This document shows, piece by piece, positions 1 through 9,759 of a stretch of 64,000 nt of DNA. Below the pieces are notes generated by a model that was given only the letters and a program-made list of their open reading frames with translations, made no database searches and was not told the DNA's origin. Each line of letters starts with the position of its first letter. Positions within the stretch are counted from its first letter, which is position 1. Origin of the DNA: Aricia agestis (lineage: Eukaryota > Arthropoda > Insecta > Lepidoptera > Lycaenidae); assembly GCF_905147365.1 (NCBI RefSeq), contig NC_056423.1, positions 4,134,501 to 4,198,500 of the forward strand, read 5' to 3'. The translations under genes were made by a program, and so were the position numbers.

Positions 1-160
1 GTTTACCGGGGGATCCCCTACTCTATTCCCTTTCCTACCCTTCTCTATTCCCTTCCTTACCCTCACCTGTTCCCTCTTAAAAGGCTGGCAACGCACCTGC
101 AGCTCTTCAGATGTTGCGAGTGTCTATGGGTGACGGAAGTTGCTTTTCTTGAGGTAAAAA

Positions 161-169
<9 letters not shown>
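1..169 (+). mobile_element. Family A SINE-like repeat, 5'-truncated by the window edge
   Basis: The visible part begins at the GTTTACCGGGGG segment, runs through the CCCTATTCCC pyrimidine tract and the conserved 'GGCAACGCACCTGCAG' block, and ends in poly(A) at 156-169. It lacks the usual GTGACCCGTTTGCTCG block, so it is also internally deleted near its 3' end. Other copies in the window confirm the family. Confidence 0.75.
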
Positions 170-235
<66 letters not shown>

Positions 236-238
236 TAT
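170..238. repeat. (TA)n microsatellite
   Basis: An uninterrupted TA run with one CA variant near its right end directly follows the poly(A) tail of the family A copy, so the microsatellite probably grew from the retroposon tail. Confidence 0.9.
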
Positions 239-640
239 AAGTGTTATGAAGTGAACTTTAAAAACCATTACTTACATAATATTAACAAGTGACGTTAAAA
301 GGGAAGCTATATTTTGAATTTTTTTGCTCTAAACTAATATATTCTTTATACTGAAAATGGTAAGTAAATAGCTTAAAATATAGTTCAGTAAAAAGTTAGT
401 ACCGTACATAGGTTTCAGCTGGCATTATATGAAAGTACCCACTTTCTTAATACTCTCGTAAGTGCTCTTGTACTATAAACTGTGGCTAAAACCCTCCTAA
501 ACATATTTTTCTTTTAGTATTACCGTTTGAGCCACCACTTACCACAGTAAGGTTGTATAATATCTAAAGTGTGGCATTACTTACGGATATTTAAAGTAAG
601 TACTCGTATCTTTTTTGGATGGATGTATGGATGTTTGTTA
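239..640. other. Gene-free A+T-rich stretch
   Basis: I see no coding signal, RNA gene or recognisable repeat here. All six frames are closed at short intervals. Confidence 0.6.
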
Positions 641-1150
641 CTCTTTCACGCAAAAACTACTGAACATATTTTAATGAAACTTTACAATAATATAGCTTAT
701 ACATCAGAATAACACATAGGCTACAATTTTAACCGACTTTCAAAATGGGGGAGGTGTTATGTTCGTTTTCTTATATTCAACGATTACTCCGCCGTTTTTT
801 AACCGATTTTCAAAATTTTTCTTTTGGTATATAGGGTATCATCCCAATTTGGTATTATATTCACAAAAGTGGTGATCTGATGAAGGATCCATAAGAGGGA
901 ACTCCTCAAAATTTATAGGGAAACTTGTGGTGACTTCCGTTTCGTAAGAAGTATTCTAAGCATATGCTACCAACAAGTAAGATTTTGCACCGAGGTATAC
1001 CTGGTATACCGTGGTTCGGAAGGTGCTGAGAGAACTTCTGATTCTTTATAGATACAAGTTTGGGAGTTTCGGCGTTGTTTTAAGAACGAAAATCATATGC
1101 TACTATGCAAATTACATTCATCATCAACATCATCATCATCATCACTACCA
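640..1150 (+). repeat. Degenerate interspersed repeat with an (ATC)n tail
   Basis: This segment shares long stretches with 24890-25095 and 39530-39800, for example the blocks around AAGTATCCTAAACATATG and AAGTAAGATTTTGCACC. It closes with a CATCATCATC run at about 1118-1148, also present at 25070-25090. Its class is unknown; the simple-repeat tail would fit a retroposed fragment. Confidence 0.6.
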
Positions 1151-1271
1151 TATTATAACATGTTATTGGTACTTTTCATAATCTTATAGATCGAGACTCG
1201 AATTTGTCAAGCGATAATTTAAAAAAATCTATACCTACCTAATATTATCATTTATAAACCTATCTTTAGGT

Positions 1272-1311
1272 GCGTTCAAGCAAACATACTCTTGTATGTT
1301 TGCTTGAACGC
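1272..1311. repeat. Perfect 18-bp hairpin with a 4-nt loop
   Basis: The arm GCGTTCAAGCAAACATAC (1272-1289) is followed by TCTT and then its exact reverse complement (1294-1311). It sits between unrelated repeats and has no neighbouring gene. Confidence 0.9.
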
Positions 1312-1314
1312 GTT

Positions 1315-1620
1315 AATCTCAGGAACTACAGGTCCGATTTAAAAACTTATTTCAGTGTTAGATAGCTCATTTATCGAGTAAGACTATAGGCTAAGACTAA
1401 TACGACCGAAGAAACTCAGGAAAATGTGGGAAAAACGGGGGAAATATTAGAAATTACGAACTACTGGAGCAATTTTTATGGAAATATTTGGCACAGATAT
1501 AGAGTAAACCAAGTGAAGGGAGTAGGGACATAAGAGCAATTTTTTATGGGAAAATGTACGGTTTCCGTAAAATTCCTAATTTACGCGGGCGAAGCCGCGC
1601 GGGACATCTAGTATGTAATA
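1315..1620 (+). repeat. Degenerate repeat ending in a GCGGGCGAAGCCGCG box
   Basis: The stretch begins near AATCTCAGGAACTACAGG and ends GCGGGCGAAGCCGCGCGGGA CATCTAGTA. The ending resembles those of the 2960-3185 and 11410-11637 repeats. No coding capacity remains. Boundaries are approximate. Confidence 0.5.
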
Positions 1621-2081
1621 AAATATATTATATGAAAGTACACTTTCAGTTGCCTAACCCTACACAACTTTCGATCCGTTCATTATCCCAAAATTCCCAT
1701 TGTGAAAATGTACAACGTCCCGACAACAAGACCGTTAAAAATTTCAATTTGTTTTTAATTAAATTCACGTTAAACAATGCAATACTTTGATTTTTGTTCA
1801 CCGCACATCCGCGCTCAGGTATTTAATTTGAAAACTTTTGATTGTGTTCGCATGTACAGATTTTACAACAGCGTTATCAAGCGTATACGAGTATGCGATG
1901 AATAACTTTTTGGCCGACTTCAAAAGAGGAAGTTTATCAATTCGACCTGTATGTATGTAATATTTCCACAACTGCCCGAAAACTGTTGTGAAAAAATCCA
2001 TTTAAATACACATCATGACCCAGGATCATCATTGAAAACTTGTATTATAGATGAACAACTGAACTATAATGTCTAGCTAGA

Positions 2082-2586
2082 GTCTAGACCAGGGGTTACC
2101 AAATGGCGGACCGCGGTCTGCATCCGGACCGCTGATCCATTGTGTACAGACCAAGCATGTTCGAAGATGATCTTCGTTCATCTTAGGACTTCAACATCTC
2201 TAGGATTTAATGTCAATATCTCAAACTCAAAAAAAACTCAAACTCAAACTTTTTTATTCAGAATAAATTTTTGCAAATGTTCTCTGAACGTCTACATGAT
2301 GCCTACCACCGGCTCGGGAACTAACCCGGCGAAAAGAACCGGTGTAAGAAACTCGCACGGGGTCCACTTTTTTACCAAAAAAAATCTATAGCTTGCACCA
2401 ATATTTCACTCCAAACTTCAGAGGGATTCATTCTTATCTCATCTCATTGATATCTAAATAAATACCTTTGTAATTTCCATATATAACTTTGTTTACTTAA
2501 TTTTTTTTAATGTGTGGACCGCAAAAATCATTTCATGTCTTAAAACGGACCCCGAGCGGAGCTAATTGGTGACCCCTGGTCTAGAC
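2082..2586. mobile_element. hAT-type MITE with perfect 8-bp target duplication GTCTAGAC
   Basis: The element itself runs 2090-2578. Its ends are CAGGGGTTACCAAATGG and CCAATTAGCTCC-type CTAATTGGTGACCCCTG, giving matching inverted termini that start CAGGGGT. GTCTAGAC is present on both sides (2082-2089 and 2579-2586). An 8-bp duplication of the form nTnnnnAn and a CAGGGGT terminus are hallmarks of the hAT superfamily. There is no transposase. A second repeat (about 2185-2395) is nested inside. Relatives lie at 35974-36221, 42405-42562 and 50837-51126. Confidence 0.93.
2185..2395. repeat. Retroposon fragment nested in the hAT MITE
   Basis: The block from TTTTTTATTCAGAATAAATT to GGGGTCCACTTTTTT, including CTACATGATGCCTACCACCG, recurs at about 20636-20770 outside any hAT element. 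It is therefore an independent repeat that landed inside the MITE. A T-rich edge on one side suggests retroposition on the minus strand. Confidence 0.7.
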
Positions 2587-2944
2587 ACAATGTTAGAGAA
2601 CAAGCGTCATGTACATGCTATCGAGTTTAGATTGTTGGCTGCGAGGCAATTATGATGCGGTCCTATTAGCTCCCCCTGTATAATTTGTTGCAGGTATTGT
2701 TTGCTACAGTTTACCTGTGTGTAAGGGTCAGGTCACATGTCGATGCGTTTGGAATGTCCCATTTAAAACTGAAGTTTATTACAACGCAAAAAGATACACA
2801 TTGAAATTGAATTAATAGATTTAATTTTTTTTCCTCCCCTTAACATAGTAACTTGTTGTGTGATTAATTTGTATATTTTTGTTTGTCCTTTTATTTTCTT
2901 TGTTTTTTTCAATTAATTTTTTTTCTTACAGGATATTTTGTTAG

Positions 2945-3190
2945 TTTTATAATATTACGAGCTTTTTCCTGCGGCTTCGCCCGCGTTAAGAATTATATAC
3001 AAATTTTCATCCCCTATTTGAACCCCTTGGAGTTGGAATTTATCAAAATCCTTTCTTAGCGGATGCCTACGTTATAACATCTACCTGCATGCCAAATTTC
3101 AGCCCGATCCGTCCAGTGGTTTGGGCTGTGCGTTGATAGATCACTATGTCAATCAGTCAGTCACCTTTGAGTTTTATATAAACAGATTAA
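2945..3190 (+). repeat. Interspersed repeat, same family as 11408-11637
   Basis: It starts at the GCGGCTTCGCCCGCG box, contains ATCCTTTCTTAGCGGATGCC and ends near GTCAGTCACCTTTGAGTTTT. The reverse complement of the same unit lies at 11408-11637. The unit reads like a retroelement terminus; no ORF is left. Confidence 0.65.
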
Positions 3191-3490
3191 CTAGCTGATC
3201 CGGCAAACGTTTCTTTGCCATATAAAGTATTTCGCCCGTATTATTTTATCGAAGTGACTAAATAAGTATGTCATGGCAACGTCCATCGCTATCCCGTCGC
3301 ACAAACAATGGTCGCCGTCAATCTCGAGTTGTAATAATTTACTATTATTTATTCAATAAATGCACTTATCAATATAATAAGTACCCAGTAGCCGATTCTC
3401 AGAGCCACTGAATATGCATATAAAATTTGGTTAAAATCAGTAAAGCCGTTTCAGAGGAGTACGCGGCCTAACATTTTGACACGAGAATTT
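3190..3490 (+). repeat. Interspersed repeat starting CTAGCTGATCCGGCAAACG
   Basis: A diverged copy is at 35165-35345 (CTAGCTGACCTGGCAAACG). Both contain a conserved 'TTTGCCATATAAA' block and end near a sentence-like 'ATCGGTTGAGCCGTTT' / 'CAGTAAAGCCGTTTCAG' box. It is probably the 3' end of a non-LTR element; this is inference. Confidence 0.55.
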
Positions 3491-4090
3491 TATTTAATAT
3501 AAGACTGTTCCTATTTTAACCTTTTCGTCGTTTTACAATCTTTGTACATTTTCATACAATATAATATAGTTTTGTCTGCATTATTTATATAATGTTTAGA
3601 TATTTTGTACAAAGCCAACATACCTTGACGTAATCTATGTACTACGGTATCTTGGTGCCGTTATTATTAAGGAGTATAATTAGGGATATTACCTTGAGAA
3701 TATTAAATGCCTACACGATCAACGTCCATGGGGGTTCGTCAAAAACGTCAGCTCTTTAAAGGGGTTTAACGATCAAAAAAGTTCGAGAACCCCTGGTCTA
3801 GTATTATAAGTTTCAATCCGCTGTCGACATCAAAGTCTGAGCTTCTAAACGAAATAAATTGTTTTTCAATTTTGTAAATGTCATCTGCAAAGGCATTTTT
3901 ATAATGTTCGAGTGAAAACAAATAAAAAGGTTTTTGTTCGGGACATAGTTACGTATTTTAGATATTTCATGAGATCAAAGTTGAGGCATTTTGAATATAT
4001 TATTATTTTATTTCAATTGAATATTATAGCCCTAGTAGAAGAATTTTCAGTTTTAGCTAGTTTTTTTTTTTTTATTTGACAGGTTTGACG
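3491..4090. other. Gene-free stretch
   Basis: I see no coding signal. A short tract at about 3745-3797 ends AACCCCTGGTCTAG, resembling a hAT terminus, but I found no partner end. Confidence 0.5.
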
Positions 4091-4096
4091 TTTTAT

Positions 4097-4306
4097 GTGT
4101 TATCCATACTTAATATTATAAACTCGAAAGTGCGTCTGTCTGTTACCTTTTCACGCCCAAACCGCTGAGCCGATTTGCCTAAAATTTGGTATGGAGATAC
4201 TTTGAGTCCCGGTAAAGGACATAGAATACTTTTTATCCCGGAAAAATGTACGGTACCCGCGCGATAAGCTAATTTCGGCGCAACGGAGTTGCGGGCCTCA
4301 TCTAGT
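4097..4306 (+). repeat. Family B repeat
   Basis: It reads from CCATACTTAATATTATAAAC through CTTTTCACGCCCAAACCGC and ATCCCGGAAAAATGTACGG to GCGGGCCTCATCTAGTT. The unit recurs at least ten times in the window in both orientations. It is probably a retroelement 3' terminus without coding capacity. Confidence 0.75.
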
Positions 4307-5110
4307 TCTTATTAAATGTTTAATTGCTTGACGGAAAATATATAGCTCTATATATTTAATATATCTATATATTAATACGCGAGAGAAAAACTTTGTATAC
4401 CTTTTGACGAAAAATGGGGAAACGTAGGTGAATTAAATTTTGCACAGTTATAGTTTATATGGTCAAGGAGTGCATCGAGCTAATATTATTTTGCTTTTAT
4501 CATACATTTTTTAACAAATAAAACATTAGGTACACACACTTTAACACACATATTAGGAAAGATGACAGATTTTTGAGTGACAAGCCTATACATTCGAATT
4601 TTATCTTATATATATAGTTGAAGTCTGTTAACAACTAGTTGACAAATTGAAAATGGATTATAGTTTTTTTTTTTTTTTATTGAATCTGAGATAGTATTAG
4701 ACAATGCTTACACGACCAGTTTGAGATCAGCTGAGTCCCAGAGACGGTTGAAAAAAATATAATGAAGTCAATATTTTTCTACAAAATACAGGTTGAATTT
4801 CGACCATTGGGCATCAATGAGTATGGATTTAAATAACTTTTAATAATTAGAATCGAATTAATGGTATTTTACCTGCTTAGCCTACAGCTTAAGGCTTCCC
4901 GAACAAATGAAATCGCGTAACAGCACGCAATCATGATAATGATGATGATACATTGAGACATTTACTGGATAATACGTATATGAATAGTAAATACGTTTCG
5001 ATACCTCCAATCGAAGTGCATATTAATGGCGCCCATTTCAGCTGATCACTAATTCAGAACTGCGATGGAGTACATAATTTACACACTATTGTAAATAATA
5101 TTAATATCCA
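4307..5110. other. Gene-free A+T-rich stretch
   Basis: No gene is visible. It contains TA-rich tracts near 4340-4375 and a T-run near 4665-4678. Confidence 0.55.
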
Positions 5111-5114
5111 TTGA

Positions 5115-5455
5115 ACGCCTCCGTGGTCCAGTGGATAAGAGCGTGGCTCTTGACTCGGAGGTCGTGGGTTCAATTCCCGCGTTGGAAACATGTTATTTTC
5201 AAGTTTGGTTAGGACAATGCAGGTTGATCACCTGATTGTCTGACAAGTAAGATGATCCATGCGTCGGATGGGCATTTAAAAAGTCGGTCCTGCGCCTGAT
5301 CTCTCGCCGGTCGTGTCGGTCTTTGACTGGGTTATGAGAGTAAAGGAATAGAAAGTGCTCTTGTGTACTGCGCACACACTTGGGTACTATATAATTACAT
5401 TGGGTACAATGAAACCGGCCACCGTCAGCGAAACCGGTGTGGGATTATTTTTATT
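5115..5455 (+). mobile_element. tRNA-headed SINE
   Basis: The first 75 bases look like a tRNA gene: a box A-like GTGGTCCAGTGGATAAG and a box B-like GGGTTCAATTCCCGC, 35-40 bases apart. The acceptor ends do not pair, and a non-tRNA body follows (GTCGGTCCTGCGCCTGATCT to GTGTGGGATTATTTTTATTA). The A/T simple tail suggests mobilisation by an RTE-type LINE. A fragment of the same body is at about 44820-44920. Confidence 0.8.
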
Positions 5456-5930
5456 ATAATATCCATGGACGCTGTACACTACGTCAGTCTGACTCCGTGC
5501 TTAGTACCGGAAGTAACGGGTACCAGATATTTTTTTATGTACAATTACGGGACAAACAAGCAAACAGGTCACCTGATGGAAAGAAAGAAATTTTCATGGG
5601 CGACCGTCACTACGGTTATATACAACATCAGAAGGCTGGCTTTGAGGAAATACGCTGTCTTTGTGCAGGGCCCTCGGTCGTAAAGTTCCGGTGATATTAC
5701 TATAATATCATATTTATTATTTTTATACTACTACAATGTACAATGCACATATTTCAGATTTTAAAATGAAGCACATATTACACAAGAAGCACACATTAAT
5801 ACATATCCATGATCCAGGAACATTGAAAACTTTTTGTTCCCGGTTTAATCCCGACGGCAGATCCGTTGAATTAAGCTGAAACGCGCCCAGGCACTGAGCT
5901 ACAGAGGTCGTGAATACCAAGATACGGTCA
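5456..5930 (-). mobile_element. tRNA-headed SINE, interrupted, joined tail-to-tail with the preceding SINE
   Basis: Read on the minus strand, a decayed head (box B relic at about 5842-5860) is followed by the same body as the better copy at 58889-59180. The body is split by a foreign block at about 5530-5690. Its tail meets the tail of the plus-strand SINE at about 5445-5460. Confidence 0.7.
5530..5690 (-). mobile_element. Diverged family A copy inside a SINE
   Basis: The T-run at 5530 followed by GCAAACAGGTCACCTGATGG and the CATGGGCGAC and CATCAGAAG boxes identify an old family A copy in reverse orientation. The flanks rejoin the SINE body seen intact at 58915-59100, so this is a nested insertion. 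Confidence 0.6.
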
Positions 5931-6000
5931 TAGGATACTTCTTTCCCGGAAAAATGTACGGTTCCTCCGCAACGAATTTTTGTTGAAAGCGTCATCTAGT
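5923..6000 (+). repeat. Family B 3' fragment
   Basis: CTTTCCCGGAAAAATGTACGG to GCGTCATCTAGTT matches the terminal part of family B. Confidence 0.6.
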
Positions 6001-6129
6001 TTCTATTATTATTAAATATTTAAGTTTACTTATTATTTATACTTACTTTTATTAATATCCAAAACTGCAGAGTTGACTTCCGCGGCCAGCACTAGCACGC
6101 TCAAGTACCACACCGCACACATTGTTAAC

Positions 6130-6273
6130 AGTACTTTCAAGTATTCGATACTCACGATACAGTACTTTCAAGTATTCGATACTCACGATACAGTACTTAC
6201 AAGTATTCGATACTTACGATACAGTACTTACAAGTATTTAATACTCACGATACAGTACTTTCAAGTATTCGAT
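6130..6273. repeat. 31-bp minisatellite, about 4.6 copies
   Basis: The unit runs AGTACTTTCAAGTATTCGAT + ACTCACGATAC. Copies begin at 6130, 6161, 6192, 6223 and a partial at 6254, with one to four substitutions each. The apparent ORF across it is a by-product of the repeat. Confidence 0.93.
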
Positions 6274-7330
6274 TAAAATTATTTTGTCACCATACGGTCT
6301 AACTAATGTAAGTATAGCAAATAAATAACATGAATGAAATAAAAATATATTATTATAATTAATAATGACTCGACTATATTTAGTATTAAAAATATACTAA
6401 AATTTAGGAATATAAATGAATAATAAGGAAATTTTATCCGTATTTGTCCGATAAAATTGTCGGTTAAAGTAATCATTTATTGGATTAAAAAGGAAACTGT
6501 GAACTGCAATATTTGGCGACAGTACAAATTATATTGACATTAAATTTAATTGCACCAAAATCAGATTGTATTACAATCCATCACGTTAATCTTGTTAACT
6601 TTATAAATTAATTGACCAAAACATGCAATCACTTAATTATTTTCAAACACATTTATATTAATATTTATTTTACTTTGAAATTATTTATTACTCAACTATT
6701 ATTAATGATTATTGCATTATTATTACACTTTAATTAATAATAGTAATTATTATTATTGTTATTATTATACGTGTCTGCTACGGCGTAGGCGCGTAGCACC
6801 CGGCGCTACAAGCCGTAGGCAACTGCCGTAGCTCGTAGCTGGCCCAGCCGATGTGTTCAAGCGACGGACGAGTGTATCGATCAAAATAATGTCCATTGCC
6901 GATTACGGTGTAACTTTAGAAATATTCATCTGAAGAAAACAGCAATGTATAAGTAAAAGTTAGTGGTGGAAGATTATATCCTGATTTCGTATAATAGTTC
7001 AATCCATTGCGGAATTTCTTTGAAATATAATAACATTTGTTCATAACAAAATAGCAATGTACTGATCTAAGTAGACAGCGTCGTGAATTAATATAATATT
7101 TGTTATAATATCAAACTGTCTCGCTGGATGTCTCAACAATGTCGTGCTCGCTCGGCTGATCTGTTATTTGATAGTTCATTATAATATTCGTTTGAGCAAA
7201 ATGGAAATATATTTTTACTCCATTATTAAGTCTGTTGTCACAAGAGTTTCAAAGACACTTTTTACTAGCTGAGCCTTATTGATATTAAATATTTGAACGG
7301 TATTTAATTTGTATCCTAATGTACTGTCGA
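6274..7330. other. Gene-free stretch with a CTACG-rich patch
   Basis: Mostly A+T-rich with no coding signal. At 6768-6845 a G+C-rich patch repeats variants of CGTAGC and GCTACG in both orientations; a similar cluster lies at 41008-41050. Confidence 0.55.
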
Positions 7331-7331
7331 C

Positions 7332-7358
<27 letters not shown>
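7331..7358. repeat. (TA)n microsatellite
   Basis: An uninterrupted TA run. Confidence 0.9.
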
Positions 7359-7362
<4 letters not shown>

Positions 7363-7587
7363 GTCCATGGCGTGATGGACCACAATTAATTAAAATTCAT
7401 AATATTATTTCAATTATTCTTGGTGCGAAAAATCTAAATAATAAAATAACAAAAAAAGGATATGGACGAACAGTCCATAGACGGCCACAATGAAAAAAAA
7501 TGTACTGTCGACAAAATTGTCGCGCAATCAGGTATAAGTTAAAATGTCGTTGAATTGCGTGCACACATACGTGGTTAAACTGTCTGC

Positions 7588-7710
7588 AATCGTTGCGGTT
7601 ACGGCTGGATTGATTTGGATAAAATGTGTTATGGAGATATTTTGAAAGACGGGAAAGCGTCTTTTTAACAAATTTCAGCGCAACAAGTTGAGGGCGTCAT
7701 AATAAACTGG
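7588..7710 (+). repeat. Strongly diverged family B copy
   Basis: The order of boxes (GCTGGATTGATTTGG, TTATGGAGATATTTTG, TTTCAGCGCAACAAGTTG, GGGCGTCAT) follows family B, but few long matches remain. Confidence 0.4.
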
Positions 7711-7973
7711 TAGTAATTATTATTTAGAGACAAAAATGTAAGTTTCTTAGCTTCGAGAAAAATGTAACATAGGCGTAAAGAACACGGGAAGGATATAAGA
7801 TATTTTTTCTCGGGGGTAATACTAATATTATAAATGCGAAAGTTAGTCGCTCTGTCCGTCTGTTACCTCTTCACGCCCGAACCACTAGACCATAGGACGA
7901 TACTTCTTGTCCCGGAAAAATTTACGGTTTCCGCGCGATGAACGAATTTTGGAATTACGGGTGACATCTAGGA

Positions 7974-8324
7974 TTTTTTTTTAATGAAATAAGGGGGCAA
8001 ACGAGTCACAAAACGGGTCACCTGATGGAAAGCAGCTTCCGTCGCCCATGGACACTCGCAGCATCAGAAGAACTGCAAGTGCGTTGCCGGCCTTTTAAGA
8101 GGGATCAGGGTAATAGGGGAGGGTAAGGAAAGGAAGGGAAGGGTATAGAGGAGGGTAGAGAAGGGAAGGGAAGGGAATAGGTTCGCCTCTTTTTTGGGCC
8201 TCCCGTAAACTCACTCACTCGGCGAAACACAGCGCAAGCGCTGTTTCACGCCGGTTTTCTGTGAGAACGTGGTATTTCTCCGGTCAAGCCGGCCCATTCG
8301 TGCCGAAGCATGGCTCTCCCACGT
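7974..8324 (-). mobile_element. Family A SINE-like copy, left arm of the palindrome
   Basis: Read on the minus strand: ACGTGGGAGAGCC start at 8324, box B-like GGCTTGACCGG, pyrimidine tract, 'GGTGACCCGTTTTGTGACTCG', poly(A) end near 7974. It is nearly identical to the right-arm copy, but the purine tract lengths differ. Confidence 0.85.
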
Positions 8325-8370
8325 AATTTGATGAATTATCAAGCCCCACACGCTCACCGGTGAACGAGTT

Positions 8371-8710
8371 ACGTGGGAGAGCCATGCTTCGGCACGAATA
8401 GGCCGGCTCGACCGGAGAAATACCACGTTCTCACAGAAAACCGGCGTGAAACAGCGCTTGCGCTGTGTTTCGCCGAGTGAGTGAGTTTACGGGAGGCCTA
8501 ATCCCTACCCTATTCCCATCCCTACCCTCCCCTATTCCCTTCCCTTCCCTAAACTCCCCTATTACCCTATTCCCTCTTAAAAGGCCGGCAACGCACCTGC
8601 AGCTCTTCTAATGCTGCGAGTGTCCATGGGCCGGAAGTTGCTTTCCGGTGACCCGTTTGCTCGTTTGCCCCCTTATTTCATAAAAAAAAATAAAAAAAAA
8701 ATCCTAGATG
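8371..8710 (+). mobile_element. Family A SINE-like copy, right arm of the palindrome
   Basis: It starts ACGTGGGAGAGCCATGCTTC and carries the GGCTCGACCGG box, the AACAGCGCTTGCGCTGTG hairpin, the CCCTATTCCC tract and the GCTCGTTTGCCCCCTTATTT end with poly(A). Confidence 0.85.
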
Positions 8711-8789
8711 CCACCCGTAACTCCAAAATTCATTCATCGCGCGGAAACCGTAAATTTTTCCGGGACAAAAAGTATCGTCCTATGTTCAA

Positions 8790-9210
8790 TGTTCTATATT
8801 TCATAAAAAAAAGAACGAGATACTATAGAATATCTATATTATTTTATTTCGTTTTCCCACGATCGACGGGTATATATAATATATTATCCCTAACCTTCAA
8901 TTATACTGAACCAGAGTGTGACTACGTGAGCAGTGTTGTATATTGTATAACGTGTATAATATTCGGGGCTGACCGACGACGGCTGCATCGATTGCGACCT
9001 GACACTGACGGGCGTCGAAAGGCTTTGCATATACTATGCTACATTAAATAGTTAAAAATTTAATATCGGTCTGCCTATTAAGTAATAGACAAACAGACAT
9101 TTATATTTTAATGTTAATATTCGTCTTTTAGCTTTTTACTCTCATAGGGTTAACTGATGACTTTGATGATATATACTGTTAATTGTTAATGCCTTTGGGA
9201 CTGGTAAGTT
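8790..9210. other. Gene-free stretch
   Basis: An open frame runs 8611-9051, but its first third lies in repeat sequence, and the rest shows no family resemblance. I do not call a gene. Confidence 0.5.
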
Positions 9211-9215
9211 AGGAC

Positions 9216-9374
9216 ACAGGGTGAGTCCGGAAAACTAAACTTATAACTAAATTGGTCAGTGTTTTTTTTTGCCTGGCGCTACGGGCATATACGCCATACT
9301 GCACTGCAATGCTAACTGTAGTACCAGGCAAACAAAATATTAGCGTTAACTTGAATTATCCGGACTTACCCTGT
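9216..9374. mobile_element. Mariner-like MITE
   Basis: The ends ACAGGGTGAGTCCGGA and CCGGACTTACCCTGT are near-perfect inverted repeats; the right end is followed by TA. The 159-bp unit is also folded inside (GCCTGGCGCTACGG to CTGTAGTACCAGGC). Assignment to Tc1/mariner rests on the ACAGGGT start and on size only. Confidence 0.65.
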
Positions 9375-9690
9375 ATACGAACTTACCCTGATTAACCTTA
9401 TATCTTGGAACAACATACCAAATGTCATTCAAACCAGTACAGCGGTTTAAAAGTAAACAGAGAAAAGATGTGTCTTTCTCTCTCAACGCTTTTGACTCTA
9501 TGTATAACTAGTCAGACCGACGTACACTATTGTATTTTTATATTAATTAGTAAAGATAGTAGAATTTATCTAATACCATAATTAAAGACGTGAGTAAAAG
9601 AACATTACTAAGACTTTATAGCATAATGACAATTACTCATTTTTTCCCTTATAATTTGTTCCCTTGTAAAAATGAAGAGGCATTTGTTTA

Positions 9691-9759
9691 AAGAAAAAAA
9701 GGCAAAATTTTAATTGCTACTTCAGGTAAGTAGCAATTAAAATTTTGCCTTTTTTTCTT
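9691..9759. repeat. Perfect 30-bp inverted repeat with a 9-nt loop
   Basis: Arms 9691-9720 and 9730-9759 are exact reverse complements (core GGCAAAATTTTAATTGCTAC). The lack of any mismatch suggests a recent origin or gene conversion. Confidence 0.92.

Larger units (their letters stand above)
7891..8784. repeat. Near-perfect palindrome of about 0.9 kb
   Basis: The left arm (7891-8324) and right arm (8371-8784) are reverse complements with few mismatches, separated by a 46-bp spacer. Each arm holds one family A copy and, outside it, the end of a family B copy (CATAGGACGATACTT... on the left; the mirrored ...AGTATCGTCCTATG on the right). The two family A units are head to head, with their poly(A) ends outward. 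Confidence 0.9.

Noticed and set aside
5115..5190. A tRNA gene
   Set aside because: Box A- and B-like motifs are present, but the acceptor ends do not pair and a SINE body with a simple tail follows.
6073..6276. A 67-codon protein with repeated YLRYST-like units
   Set aside because: The frame is produced by the 31-bp minisatellite.
8611..9051. A 146-codon plus-strand gene
   Set aside because: Its first part lies in family A and B repeats, and the remainder has no recognisable domain.
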